NCBI GenBank assembly: GCA_036785705.1
Contig: JAWUZG010000018.1
Location: 7,103,501-7,167,500, forward strand
DNA length: 64,000 nucleotides
From: Acanthornis magna
Lineage: Eukaryota > Chordata > Aves > Passeriformes > Acanthizidae
Direction of reading: 5' to 3'
Shown: positions 22,501-34,800 of the stretch, one piece after another
How positions within the stretch are numbered: the first letter of the stretch is position 1
How the letters are laid out: the number at the start of each line of letters is the position of its first letter
Program-made: the position numbers and the translations under genes
The notes under the pieces: model-generated
The model's input: the letters and a program-made list of their open reading frames with translations, nothing else
Databases searched by the model: none
Told to the model about the DNA's origin: nothing

Positions 22501-25500
22501 ACCTATTCCAGTTTTGAATTCAGTTTGTTCCTTTTATAATTGGTAGCAGTTGAATCAGTTGCGCATGCATTAAATTTTATCTTTCTTGATTTCTTCATCT
22601 CCTTTTTTCTAATCACAAGCATGTTGAAAATTAGCAGCTCACTTTTAGGAGTTATGGTATTTCTCCAGGAGCTTCAGAAGTGTTCACTGATGCCTGTTTA
22701 TGATCAAAGTATCTATGGTTATGATAGTTTTATGGTGGAAGATTTCCAAATAGAAAAGGGAAATAAGTAGACTTGGGGCTACTGTCTGATTGCAATTGGA
22801 TAGCCAAACTCAATTTCTAATAACAGCAGTCTGAGCAGTGGTAGTGATTACAGGACGGGTCTTTTTGACAATATCATGGAGTTTCTGGCTTTCAACAGAT
22901 ACTTCCTGGAAAGAATTATGCCTGAGAAAGAACAGAAAAATGGCCTGCATAACTGATCCAGTAGGCCAAGTTGGAGCTGCTATGTAATTTATTTGTAATT
23001 ACTGAATCTGGAATTGAAGCTAGCTTTCCCAGACAAATCAGCGTGAAAAATACTGAAGTGGAAGAAAATCCAGCAGAACAGATTTCTGCATAGTTTAAGG
23101 TTTTGTCATTACTGTATTAATCCTGAAATCCTGAAGTCAGCCATACCTTGCCACTAGGGATGGACAGAAAGGTTATATCTACACTGGCCTGTGTACTGTC
23201 ATGCTCAATGTTGGCCATAATAATTTTTCAGTACTTCAGTGCACTACGAATCAAAATTCACCTGACATATGTCAGATTTCTCTTTGGTTTCAACAGGAGG
23301 AGAATCAACAAGTCAGTGGTTAAAATGTAAGCAGTCCATTTTATAATAAAAATATTTTTAAGCATCTCATGTAGGGTTTTGGTATCAAAAATAATGTGTT
23401 TGGGTAGGTTGGGGCATCATTTAATGCAGTTTCCAGATCCTGGGCTGAATTTGCATAAGTTCTTGGAGGCAGCCACTATGAAGGGTGTTTCTGAGCTCAA
23501 GTGGCCATGAACTGTCTGCTCTGGATGTGTGGCATCTGCTGTGTCAGGAAGGAAAAGCTCCAGTGCTGTCCCAAGCCTTCCACAGGGATCTTTGAGAAAT
23601 TTTCATGGAATGGAGCAAATCTATCCATATGCCTGTTTCAACAGGTGGAGAACACTTTGCAATCAACTACTCTGCACTTCTTGATGCAGAAGAAATGTGG
23701 CATGGCAGGGTTTTGACACTGCCTGCGAAGCTAACTTTCAGGAGTTCATCACAGGTATTTTATTCACAATTTTATTCTGCTCTTCACAATCTTTGTAAAA
23801 AACCCATCTCCAAGGTGATTCTTGTCTGCCTAAACAATGAGGTCATCATGTAATGAAATGAAACTCTTAGACTCTCTGTTTACCGTGAATGTATAAATAT
23901 ATGAACTATTTTTCATAGCTTAAGAAGTCATAGACCTTTTTTAGTAAAGTATTTTTGTGTATTGTCTTGTAGCCTTTCTTTCTACTTTTCATGTTTCTCT
24001 CCAGTTTATCAATCTATCCTGGAAATAAGTATCCCACATACTTACATGTGTATTCCTGAAATCTATGACAGATTGAAAATTTTGCCATATTTTTCTAATA
24101 AAATAATTTCTTTTAACTGAAGAACAAGTAGCAGCAAAGGAAAACCTCATTATTCATAAGAAAGATACCTTTTAGTATAAGATTTTAAGGTCTGAAAGAT
24201 TTTTCAGAGAAGCTGAGAAGTCTCCATCCTTGCTGATTTTTGAGAACTCTGTTGCACGAGACTCTGAAACAATTGGTCTAATGCTGGAATTAGCATGGTT
24301 TTAAGTAGGAGACAGGACAAGTCATTTCTGCCAAAGTAAAATTTTTCTATTCTTAAATATGGCTTGATGGTTTTTCTGTGGTTTTCATAATTGCATGTAA
24401 TTATAATGTGCAGATGTATTTTCATTTCAATTGCCTTTCCTCCTTGGTTTTGGAGGAAAAGATGTTCAGTGTCTATGGGAGTGGTACTAGAGTGGTGGAG
24501 AGGAAAACTTCAAAAAACAGGTCATGGTCAAAGTAGAGACATGTACTGACTGTGGCTCCTGCTCTGTGCATTCTCAGCCCATATTTTATAGGCAGAGAAA
24601 AATATAACACTGTGCATTTGGATATGGAAAGGGGGATGTATCCCACAGAGCAGCTGCTTCCATGTCTATTAGTTACCCCTAAGTGCACTGCATTTTCCTA
24701 TCAGATTTATTTCAGCTTCAAGCTTAATGAGAAGTATAGCTTATCTTCTTTGGAGAGGCTTTTCTAGAGACCCTAGGCTGTTTGCCAGTGGATTCTGCCT
24801 TTTTTTTTTAATACAGGTAATTTTTGTATCTCTCTCAGAATAAAACACATCTCGTATCATTGACAGCATCATTCACCATAACGGAAGAAGAAAAGACCAA
24901 GGTAAATTCTGTTATTTGGTATTACATTGACTCTCCTGCTTATACTTATGGGCAATCTAAAGTAAATCCTAGAAGCTAAGGATGTACTTGTGTGTCAGCT
25001 ATTGGCTAGTAATTATACACAAGTTCTGCCTTCTCAGATTTTAAGAAGACAAAAACAGGACTCAAGGGGTCTTTTTTTGTCTTAAAACAGCAATATTTAG
25101 TATGGAAAATCTAAAAATGCCCTTATACACCTTTCCATGTTCTTTTTTCCAGTCACAGAAAACTGTGGTGAGGAGTATGCTCCCCTACTGCTGTGGCTAA
25201 CCACCACAAGAAAGCTTTTTGCTTTTCCAAAAGGGTAAAGTTATCCACCACCTGTTGAGGAAAGGTTTCTATATGATGCTGATACTCAAGCCTGAGAAAT
25301 GAAACTCAGAAAGAGTGGCATAATTCATGCCTGCCTTTCATTTTTTAACTAGTCATTCTTCCAGTGTGACTTTCTGTTCCTGGCTTCTGAAGTAATGTGG
25401 TTTTTAAGAGGCCAAATAAACCTTCAAAATTACATTGATTGCAGCAGTGTTATTCTAGATAATTTTTTTATTAAAACACTCTCCACTTCATCTGTCAGTT

Positions 25501-28500
25501 TCATTGCTAGACTAGTATCTTCACCAAACTTGTTCTTCTTTCCCAGCCTCTCATCGACTTGACAAGCTGCTGTTGCAAGGGGTCGTTTTTAAAGAAGCTG
25601 TAGCTTGGTTGGAAAGAGCACTAGGATTATTTGTGTTCAGGCAGAAGCAAACAGTTTGTTTTACCATAGAATATTTTTGCCATGTTGTTTGAAATCTAAA
25701 GTGCATGTGGATAGGGCTTGCATGAATAGGTCCTGAGGACTAGGCCACTCATCCCTTCCATGGACCTGTCCCAGGAGTTTCTCTCTGCCTTTAGAATAAG
25801 TAATCTATTTGGAGATTGGGCTCAGGGGCCTCTTGTTCCAGTATTCTCTTCTGCTGAGGATCTCTGCCTTCTCAGCTTTTATTATTGTAATAGATACATG
25901 TCTGGACATGGCTTTCTCATAATTGAAGATCCAAGTGCCCATTCTGTTAAAATTAAAGCCATAATTAAATACGATATGAAGTAAAACTATACATAAGTTC
26001 GAGAACTCATTGTCCCTGGATAAAGATCCAGTAATATTTAAAAGGATTGGACATGTGTATCGCTAAGAATTACAAGTGGACTTGCCATAAATCTGTATTT
26101 TGAAAACCCTTAGAGGTGTAAACCATCTAGTAGCTGACTGGGTTAGAAAAATAGCTCCATGAATGGTTTTCTCTAAAGTTCAGTGTGAATTGATCTGCAG
26201 CAGTTGCTGATGTCTAAGCTAAGACTGTGAGCTACATTGGCCTCAACCCACCATGAAAATTCCTGCAATCTGTTAATATACATAAAACCTTTTTAGTGTG
26301 TTTATTATTTTTTCCAATCTGAACTTGATGTTTAGACTTCAAAAAGTTCTTGTGAGCTATTCCATAAGTAGGTAAAATTAGCTCAGCTGCATTTGAACTT
26401 AGTAAATGAACAGGTTTTGTAATTAAAATGTGTAGTAAAAGTGTGTGGAAAATATTGTAAATTTTTGAAAAATTAAGTGTAGAAATTATGGACCACATCA
26501 TGTTTCACATGCACAATATTTGACTTTGGGCTGTGGCCAAGCAGAAGGTGTTTTGGAATGAAATCGGTTTGTGCAAGGAAATTAGGATTAGCTGAAAAAG
26601 GTGTGATGTATTGTATTTCGTTCATATTGTCAGCTGTCATAAATTCCTCCATCTCAGATTTTATTTATTAAAAATAATTATTTAAGCCTGTTCATGGGTG
26701 TGTTAAAACCAATGCACATATGTGACTAAGTGGATAGTAGATGTTGACTTTGGGAATGAAAAGCGAAGAATTAATTACGTAGTCATGGCAGTGTCATGCT
26801 ATGTTGGTCCCATCAGCTTTCGCATGGTTTGCTTGCACACTTAGACACTGTGCTGCTCTTTAAAATTTTACAAACCCTGTGGATTTCTTTTCTGTGCCAC
26901 TGGAAGAAAGTGCTTGGTTGCCTGGAACAAAGTAATTTTGTGGATTATGAAAAAAATATGAGTGTTTCTCATCTGAGTGTCCATGCCAGATGTCTTCACA
27001 CAGTTCTTCAGGGCCTGTGATTAGTTTGTGCTTCTGCCCTTGGCTGTGGGTGTTTGATGCTGAATGGGACACTAGTGAAAAGGGAAGTTCTCCCATTTAA
27101 GCATGTTGCACGGGATTGATAATAATAATAATAATAATTCCTTTGATCTGATTTGTACAAGGCTTGCTTCCCTCAGCATCATGCAAAGCAGCGGGAGCGC
27201 TCAGCTCTTGAAAGAAACTCGAGCCTGTAATGCCCCTTCCCACTATTGGGATGGCTTTAGAGGTTAGCTTAGGGGATGGCTTTTGAGACCTGCTGGTGTG
27301 TCGGTGGTTTGAAGGCTGACCTGCAGGGCCAGCACTGGTCCTGGCTTGAGCCAGGGCTCAGGCACCTGCCCTGCACCATCCACCATGGTGCTTTCGGATG
27401 GCCTTAAGCACCTGCTGTGTTCTGCTTGGATTGACAGCCCCCACAATGACATGGACTGTCCTTCCGGAGCCCATTTTCTCTAAGGATAAAAACACAGACA
27501 AAACTGCCTGCCCTCATGCAAACTGACTGTCCCACCATGGGTCTCACCTTTTACTTAGAAAGCACAGGGGCATTCCCTAGCCAGTGCTTTTTCTCCACCA
27601 AAACTTAAGCAGCTTCATTCCAGCTTCACTGAAGCCATAGCCTCACCAGATTCTTGCTTTCCCCAGAAGCCTAGAGAGATCCTTAAATTTCAGAGTGCTT
27701 GGAAATTAGACAAATGAAATTGGGTTCAGACAAAATGATGAAGTGGTTTCAAAGCAACTTTTTTACATAAGGATTTTCTACAGCATTTCTTTTCCCTGAA
27801 GGTGGTGGGACCTCAGTCAGGGTCCTGATGTGACAGAGCTCGAGAAGAACCCTTCTGTGATTCCCTCTTGTCCACCTGTGTCAACCAGAGAAGCAGGAGC
27901 AGGAGATTAATGTTAGAGGAGTTGCATTTTTTCCAAGTCACACACAGATGTTTGTTGGTTCAGTGACAGTTCAAGGGGCATGAGCTAAACCCTTTTGATC
28001 TATGAGGGGAGGAAACACTGGATTAGGGAAGAGAGTTACTTAACATGTATGAAATCATCTTTCAAATAAATTGAAAGGTATTTTTATGCAAAGTGATGCA
28101 GCTTTAACTGAGCTCACGTAACTGAATGGCAGTTCAGTCAGAGGAGGAGAGGGCTGGTACTGTTGCTTATGTATCTGTGCTGCGTGGTTGGCCATGGTAC
28201 AGGGGAGCGCATTGGAAACAATTGACCAAAGCAGTAGGAAGCTACATCAAGAAAAAAAAATTCAGACAAAGTGTTGGTAATTACACGTGGAACTAAAAAA
28301 TTCATGTGTTGCACTTCTTTTCTTTCTTGTTTCTGTTTAAAACTTAAGGATACTGAAAGGTATTTATTGCTGGATTTGGGGGCTGAGGCCAATGGTGTGA
28401 GGTTCAACAAGGCCAAGTGCCAGGTCCTGCCCTTGGGTCACAACAACCCCAGCAGAGCTATGGGCTGGGGCAGAGTGGCTGGAAAGCAGCCCAGTGGAAA

Positions 28501-31500
28501 AGGACCTGGGGGTGCTGGTGACAGCAGCTGAGCATGATCCACTGTGCCCAGGTGGCCAAGAAGGCCAATGGCACCTGGTTTGGATCAGAAATACTGTGGC
28601 CAGTGGGACCAGGGTAGTCAATGTCTTCCTGTACTGGGTGCTGGTGAGGTCATACTTAAAATCCTGTGTCCAGTTCTGGGCCCCTTACTGCAAGAAAGAC
28701 ATTGAGGTATTGGAGCAAGTCCAGAGAAGGGCAATGGAGGTGGTGAAGGGTCTGGAGAGTAAATCCAGGAGAGGCTGAGGGAGCTGGGTGTGCTTAGCCT
28801 GGAGAAAAGGAGGTTCAGGGAGGGACCTTATCGCTCTCTATGGCTACATGAAAGGAGCTGTGGTGAAGTGAGGGTTGTTCTCTTCTTGAAGGCAGCTAGT
28901 GACAGGACAAGAGGAAATGGCCCCAAGGGGAGGTTCACTAGGGGAGGTTCAGATTGGACATTAGGAAGAATTTATTTACGGAAAGGGTTGTTAAACATTG
29001 GAACAGGCTGCCCAGGGAGTTAGTTGAGTCACCAGCCCTGAAAATGTTCAGGAAATGACTGGACATGGCTCTTAGTACTGTGGTCTAGTTGACAAGGTGG
29101 TGGTGATTGATCAAAACTTGGAATCAATAATCTTACAGATCTTTTCCAACCTAAATGTTTCTGTGATTCTGTATCAGAAGAAATTCAGCACATGACTGGC
29201 TTACTCAGCTAGATACTTAGTTCCAAACTATTTTAGTGAACCTCAAAGTGCTTCTGGGATTTCATTATTTTAGAGTAATCACATTAAAAACACAAAATAA
29301 AGAAAACCTAACAAAACATGCCTCTATCAGTTAGAGCAGTTGTTGATTCTATGTGTACCATACTGTGAAGTAAACCTTGGATCTTCTTGGAACTGTGAAA
29401 TAGTAGCCATGTCTTGGTGATCTTGATACTGACATCAATGCCTAATTCAGCTGAAAAAATGTTTAAATCAGTGAGTGCTGAGTATCTCTATCAGCTTTGA
29501 GAAGCTGAACTTGTGAAACAGCAAGTCTGACATAGTGCAGTTCCTTTCAGTTGGAGATATGACAGATCATCAGTGTACAAAAACGTATTACAGAGAGAAA
29601 TGAGGCAGTAAAGGATAAAATTCTGCTTTTAAATTGCAATAAATTATTTTCAAATTGTGGGCCATGTTTGAGTATTGCTTTCTATGCAGAATTACCATTC
29701 ACTCCATGGAATGCTGTCAGGTTTCTGCTCCAAGAGAAGACCAAGCCCAGCTTGTTAATTATTTACGGTTCCTAGCCCCAGCAGAGTGATTAGTTTGTGG
29801 TAAAACATTATACTAATAGCTGTGCAATGTTTTTTGTTGAAAGATCTCATAGACCTAAACAAACACTGAATTAACTTTTGCTACATAGAGCATGAAGTAA
29901 AAATTAATTTTTAATGCAATTCAATTTAAAGACTAAGTTAAGAGCTAAAGTAAAAGGCCTACAAAGTTGTTATCTGTCTCATGGTTCCAATGCTCCTGCC
30001 ACTCTTTTCTGACTCAGGCTAATGCAAAAACTGCAAGGTTGCACACAGATTGGGTGGGTTTGTGAACTGTCAGTTGCATCTTTATTCTGAACTCATATTG
30101 GTACTTTTTCCCTATGGTGTTTACTCAGTTTCATTGAATCAAGAAATGGCCATTAATTAAACTAGCCAACATCTGACTGACTTTCCAGAGCCTATGAGCA
30201 ACATCAAATGCCATCAGATTCAATGAGATTTTTTGGAAGAGTTTGGAAACTTTGGAAAATAGGCTGTTAAATACAGGACACCCAAAAGTCACAGCAAAAA
30301 AATTCAGTCTGTGGAGTTCTCTTGCTTGGAATTATGCAGGAATTTGGACTCAGTGAACAATGCAAACTGTGCTGACTTGGAAGCCTATTTAAAATACACA
30401 CTTGCTTGAAAATATTCATGAAGATGTTGTATTAATATAATGCTGAGAAATCCTGAAGTGTTGTGAAGTCATTTAAAAATAATTTACTGTTTGCTTACAG
30501 TTACAATCTTTGAATTACAGTTACAATCTGATCTTTATATATATTTCAAATATTGTTTTAATTAAATGATCTTTTAATTTCAGATCTTATACAGCCATGC
30601 CATCAGTGCTTCAGGGTTCTTCATTGCTTTTTTTGTTTCACTTGTGTTGACGTGTGCTGTTTTTTTCATCATTTACCGCACCCAAATATTCAAATGGAGT
30701 TTCTGTAGCAAAAATCAGGTGAGTTGTACTGTCTGTGAGGGTAGGTTATTTAATTTTTTTCACTGTTCATATATGATGATACAACTTGCTAAGTAAGATT
30801 GTCTGAAGAGTTTTTGAAGATGAATAAAAAGCTGCCAAGACAGATTTGGTTCACAAGTAGTGTTATCTCTACAACCTCCAGTCTTTAGTGCAATCAGATT
30901 TAGAAGTGAGTGTAAGTATGATACCCTGATCAGAACAACTGCTGTCAGTACCTGGATGTTGGCTCTAGATCAGAGGGAGATTACCCTTTGGCTGTTATTT
31001 TCTTTTGGTATTCTTCTCTTCCTCCCCTCCATTCCTCAGAATTAGAAGCAAGAGTCTCTGTGGTATAAGCAATTGCCGAGGGAGTAGCCAACTTATCTTG
31101 AGCACAGCAACTTGGGTACAATTTTTTAAATGATTTTCAGAATTAGGGATTTGGATTTTGGTCTTAGTTTTGCCATGTGCGTTAATATCTTCAGTGATGA
31201 AGCAAAACAGATGGGATTGGAGATGGAGCATTTTCATTATTCTGTGCCACTTTGAAGAAAGTATTTCAGTACATATTGGACCTGTGACTTGTGTCTTTTT
31301 ACAAAAGAAACTGTGATAATGAAGTAGTAAAAAAGGTCCAGCTTGGACTAGCATCAGATATTTATAGTTGGGTTTTTGCACAATAATATTATTAGCCCTC
31401 AGTCTCAAGTCTCTGTGAACTGAGTCACTTCCATCATGCATAGGATTAGTTTTTCCATGTTATTGACCTCATAATACTGTCATCTTGCCATATGTAATTT

Positions 31501-31827
31501 TATACCATGGCAATTTTTTAAAAAATTACCTGGAAAGTTTGAAGTGGAAGATAACTTCCTAGATGACTTTTACAAGTGTTTCCCATTTCTTCATCTGTAT
31601 TCCAGATCAGTTATATACTAAAAAAATATCAGTCCGAAATAAAAGTGGTATATTTGATTTCAGATACGTGTCTGAATTGCACAAGCTCTTTATACGCTTT
31701 CCAGCTCCACAGTTTGATGATAGGTAGAAACCTTCTCAGCCAGAGTTAAATTGCAATAAAATTAGATCAGACACTCATTATACATTGTATTGTAATCTAA
31801 AGTTTGCTACTTTGTGTCTCTCTCTCT

Positions 31828-31878
<51 letters not shown>

Positions 31879-34800
31879 GAGATACAGCCTGAACTCAGCC
31901 AAAATCACAAACTGGAGCATTCTCAGTTTAATTCAGGTGATCTCTTTAGTGAAGATATAATTATGAATGACCAAATCATCAATATTCTGTCCTTTGAAGA
32001 ACCTGGGAACATGCTTCAGGCTTTAGAAGAGTAAGAATTCACTGCTATTACATGACATTTATTATTTTTATCATCAGCCAAAACTTTGAATATGGATTGA
32101 GTACTTGCCCTTTATTGTTTTTTTTATAGTGTCCACTTACACGTATTACTGCACTACCTTAGGTTTTTGAATTGTTTTAAACAGTCATCTATGGGAATGA
32201 AAAGCCATTATATTTTATATTGATTCATCTGTAGAAATCGCAGCTCTACCTAGGCCTTAGACATGCAAGTTTTCTAATCCAAATAAACACCTTCATCTCT
32301 CTGTCGTTCACTAGGTGAAGGGAAACTTCTTGGTGTGCAAGAAAATACTGAAACACGGTGTTCTACTTTTACTTAACACATTCTACTTTCAAAAGGGCGG
32401 CCTTTGTCCTAGAAAAGAGATCCTCTGCTGAGTCCCAGCATTACTGTTCAGCAGTGTATTTTGAAAACACGTGGATCAGAGTCTAAGGTGTGACAGTTCA
32501 CAGTGCTGCCAGAAAGATACCATGTACCTGCAATGGGTGGGACCACTTGCTAGAGCACAGAAAGTCCTGCTGTTGAAAGGTTTTTTGACAGAAACATGCC
32601 ACTGTTAAAGGTCATCTGTTCTTCAGCTGAATTTTATAAAAAGGGTTGGATGTGAAAATGAGCAGATGTTTATGCAGTCTTACCATTACCTCCTGGTAAG
32701 TGAGGTTAAAGGCAGTATTATGCAACTATAAAATCTGTAGAAGCTGAAAAGTTACAGGACCATGGATGTAATTTTCTTTTTTAAAGGGTAACTAACAGCA
32801 TTATTATTTTCTGCCTTTCCCTGATAATTGGGAACTTATCTCTGTAAATTGCACATTGGTTCTTGCTTTTTAAGTGTATAGCAACTCAGGCTTTGAGGCG
32901 GCTTACCCTGAAAATCATTATGTGGATATGAAGAAGAAAAGGATCAAACATTTTTTTAAACTCACTTTAGTATTAATTTATTTCAGAGATAGTTAGTATC
33001 AAGCTAGGTTGAAAAAAAATGACTGGACTATTTTCAGATACGTTATGGATTAGAAAGGTAAATATTTTTGCAAATCTTCGGAAAGGTTTATTTTTATAAC
33101 AGATTTATTTCTAAACCTATAAAACAGGATTCGTATCTTAGTTTGAATATGTGTCTAGGGACTAAAGTTTTATAATATTTTTTACAAAATTAGGGCATAT
33201 GTCTCTTGCTTCCTTTTCTTTCCTCAGTTTCTATTTTCTTTACCTCTAAAGAGGTGGAGCATTTCAGTGAATAAAGTAGATGCCCATTAGTCAACGCTCG
33301 CTAACCTGCTTCACCTTGTAAGCTATCTTTTCCTTTTTCCAGGATGAGGGTAGTAGATGGACCACAAAGGTATCCAGAGTTACAGTGATTCCTCTATGAA
33401 AGATGATTGAAAGAGTGATAGGTATTTTCAGCCAGCCAACATCATCTTGCTTGTATGCTAGCTTGGTAATTCCTTCTGCATGTTTTGGTGCAAGCATGTT
33501 TCATTTTTGTCTACATGACACACATACAAGCTTGCCAGCATAATTGATAACATCCTTTTCATTGCACTGTCATGGTTGGAACCATTTTGGTGATTCAGAT
33601 ACAAATGAAAAAAATACTCTGAAAAGTAAGAGCCACATTTTTTTTCTTCTTTGTACATAAAGCTGTGTTGTCTTTTAAGAAGTGTCAGTGCCAAATCATT
33701 TAGGAGATACATCAGGAGCATGTGTTCAATATTTATGGACAGGGACAGCTTTGCAGTGTAGACAGTTTGCAGTGTCAGGAGGATTGGCTAGAGAGCAAAA
33801 CATACTTTTAATGTTTCATAAGGAAGCTTCTTGGTTACTCATTTTATGAATTTTGTCTTAATAAGTCATATCTTTGCTGTACATTATGCAGCAAAATAGC
33901 TTGGCTTTTATTCTCAGTAGGTTCCTTGCTGTGTATATTACTGAATATTGGCATCTGGGCAGTGAATACTAATGAGGGGAAGGTATATGATTTGAGTATT
34001 TGATGTGCACACCTAGAAGCTCATGTTCCAAAATGTTGTGGGTCTCTTTTTCTATATGTCTAGAGGAGAATAGGAAGAGAGCTGAGCAATTTGGGTTTTT
34101 GTCTAATGTGGTGGAGCTTGACCATACTCATAGTCTCAAGAGATACAGATACGTTAAAGGGAACTTAATTTCTTTAAATGACTTTTAACTATACACTTTT
34201 TAATCTTCGTTTTGTACAGCTGTGCTTCCTTGAGTTTGTCAAAGCTCTAGCTGAACTTGAACCTGCTTGTTGATACACAATACATACTTCCATTTACTTT
34301 GGTAAACGAGTAAGTAATGTATGTATGTTGCAGCTGATTTTCATCCTATGGTAGAGCACACTGAGGCTGATGTACTAGAGAACAGGATCAAACTGTCTCC
34401 AGAGAGCCTTGACAGAAAAATAAAACAATTTACCATTATTTTAGAAGTTCACTTTTTCTTTCTAAATGTAAATTTCTTGCTGTACATGTCAGTTTGATTT
34501 GCTATGGAGCAAATGTTCTTTTTCTTAAGCCCTGAATTCAAACAGAAGAATCATAGAATCATAAAATGTTAAGGGGTTGAAAGGGACCTTAGAAATCATT
34601 TAGTCCCAACTTCCTCTGCCATAAGCAAGGACACCTCCCACCAGACCAGCTTGCTCAAGGCCTTATCCATCCTGGCTTTGAACACTACCAGGGATGGGGT
34701 ATAAATGATCATGTTGTCATAGCACCCAGACTTGAATATTCCTCCATAGAAAATGTTATGTGAAAAATAGTTACACTGTTAGCACAAAAAAAAAAAAAAA

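Larger units (their letters stand above)
24902..30583 (+). other. EVC2: EVC2 intron 7 (5682 bp)
   Basis: Holds the AAT microsatellite at 27119, a modestly GC-rich patch at about 27170-27470 with a small CCTGGCT/AGCCAGG hairpin at 27340-27355, the 800-bp CR1 and the 15-bp direct repeat near the 3' end. Confidence 0.85.

Noticed and set aside
28271..29023. Cluster of ORFs that looks like a small gene
   Set aside because: All lie in the CR1 LINE fragment and its 3' UTR, with frame breaks.
30995..31441. 148-codon minus-strand ORF in EVC2 intron 8
   Set aside because: Composition is irregular, no motif is recognised, and there is no sign of promoter or splice structure.
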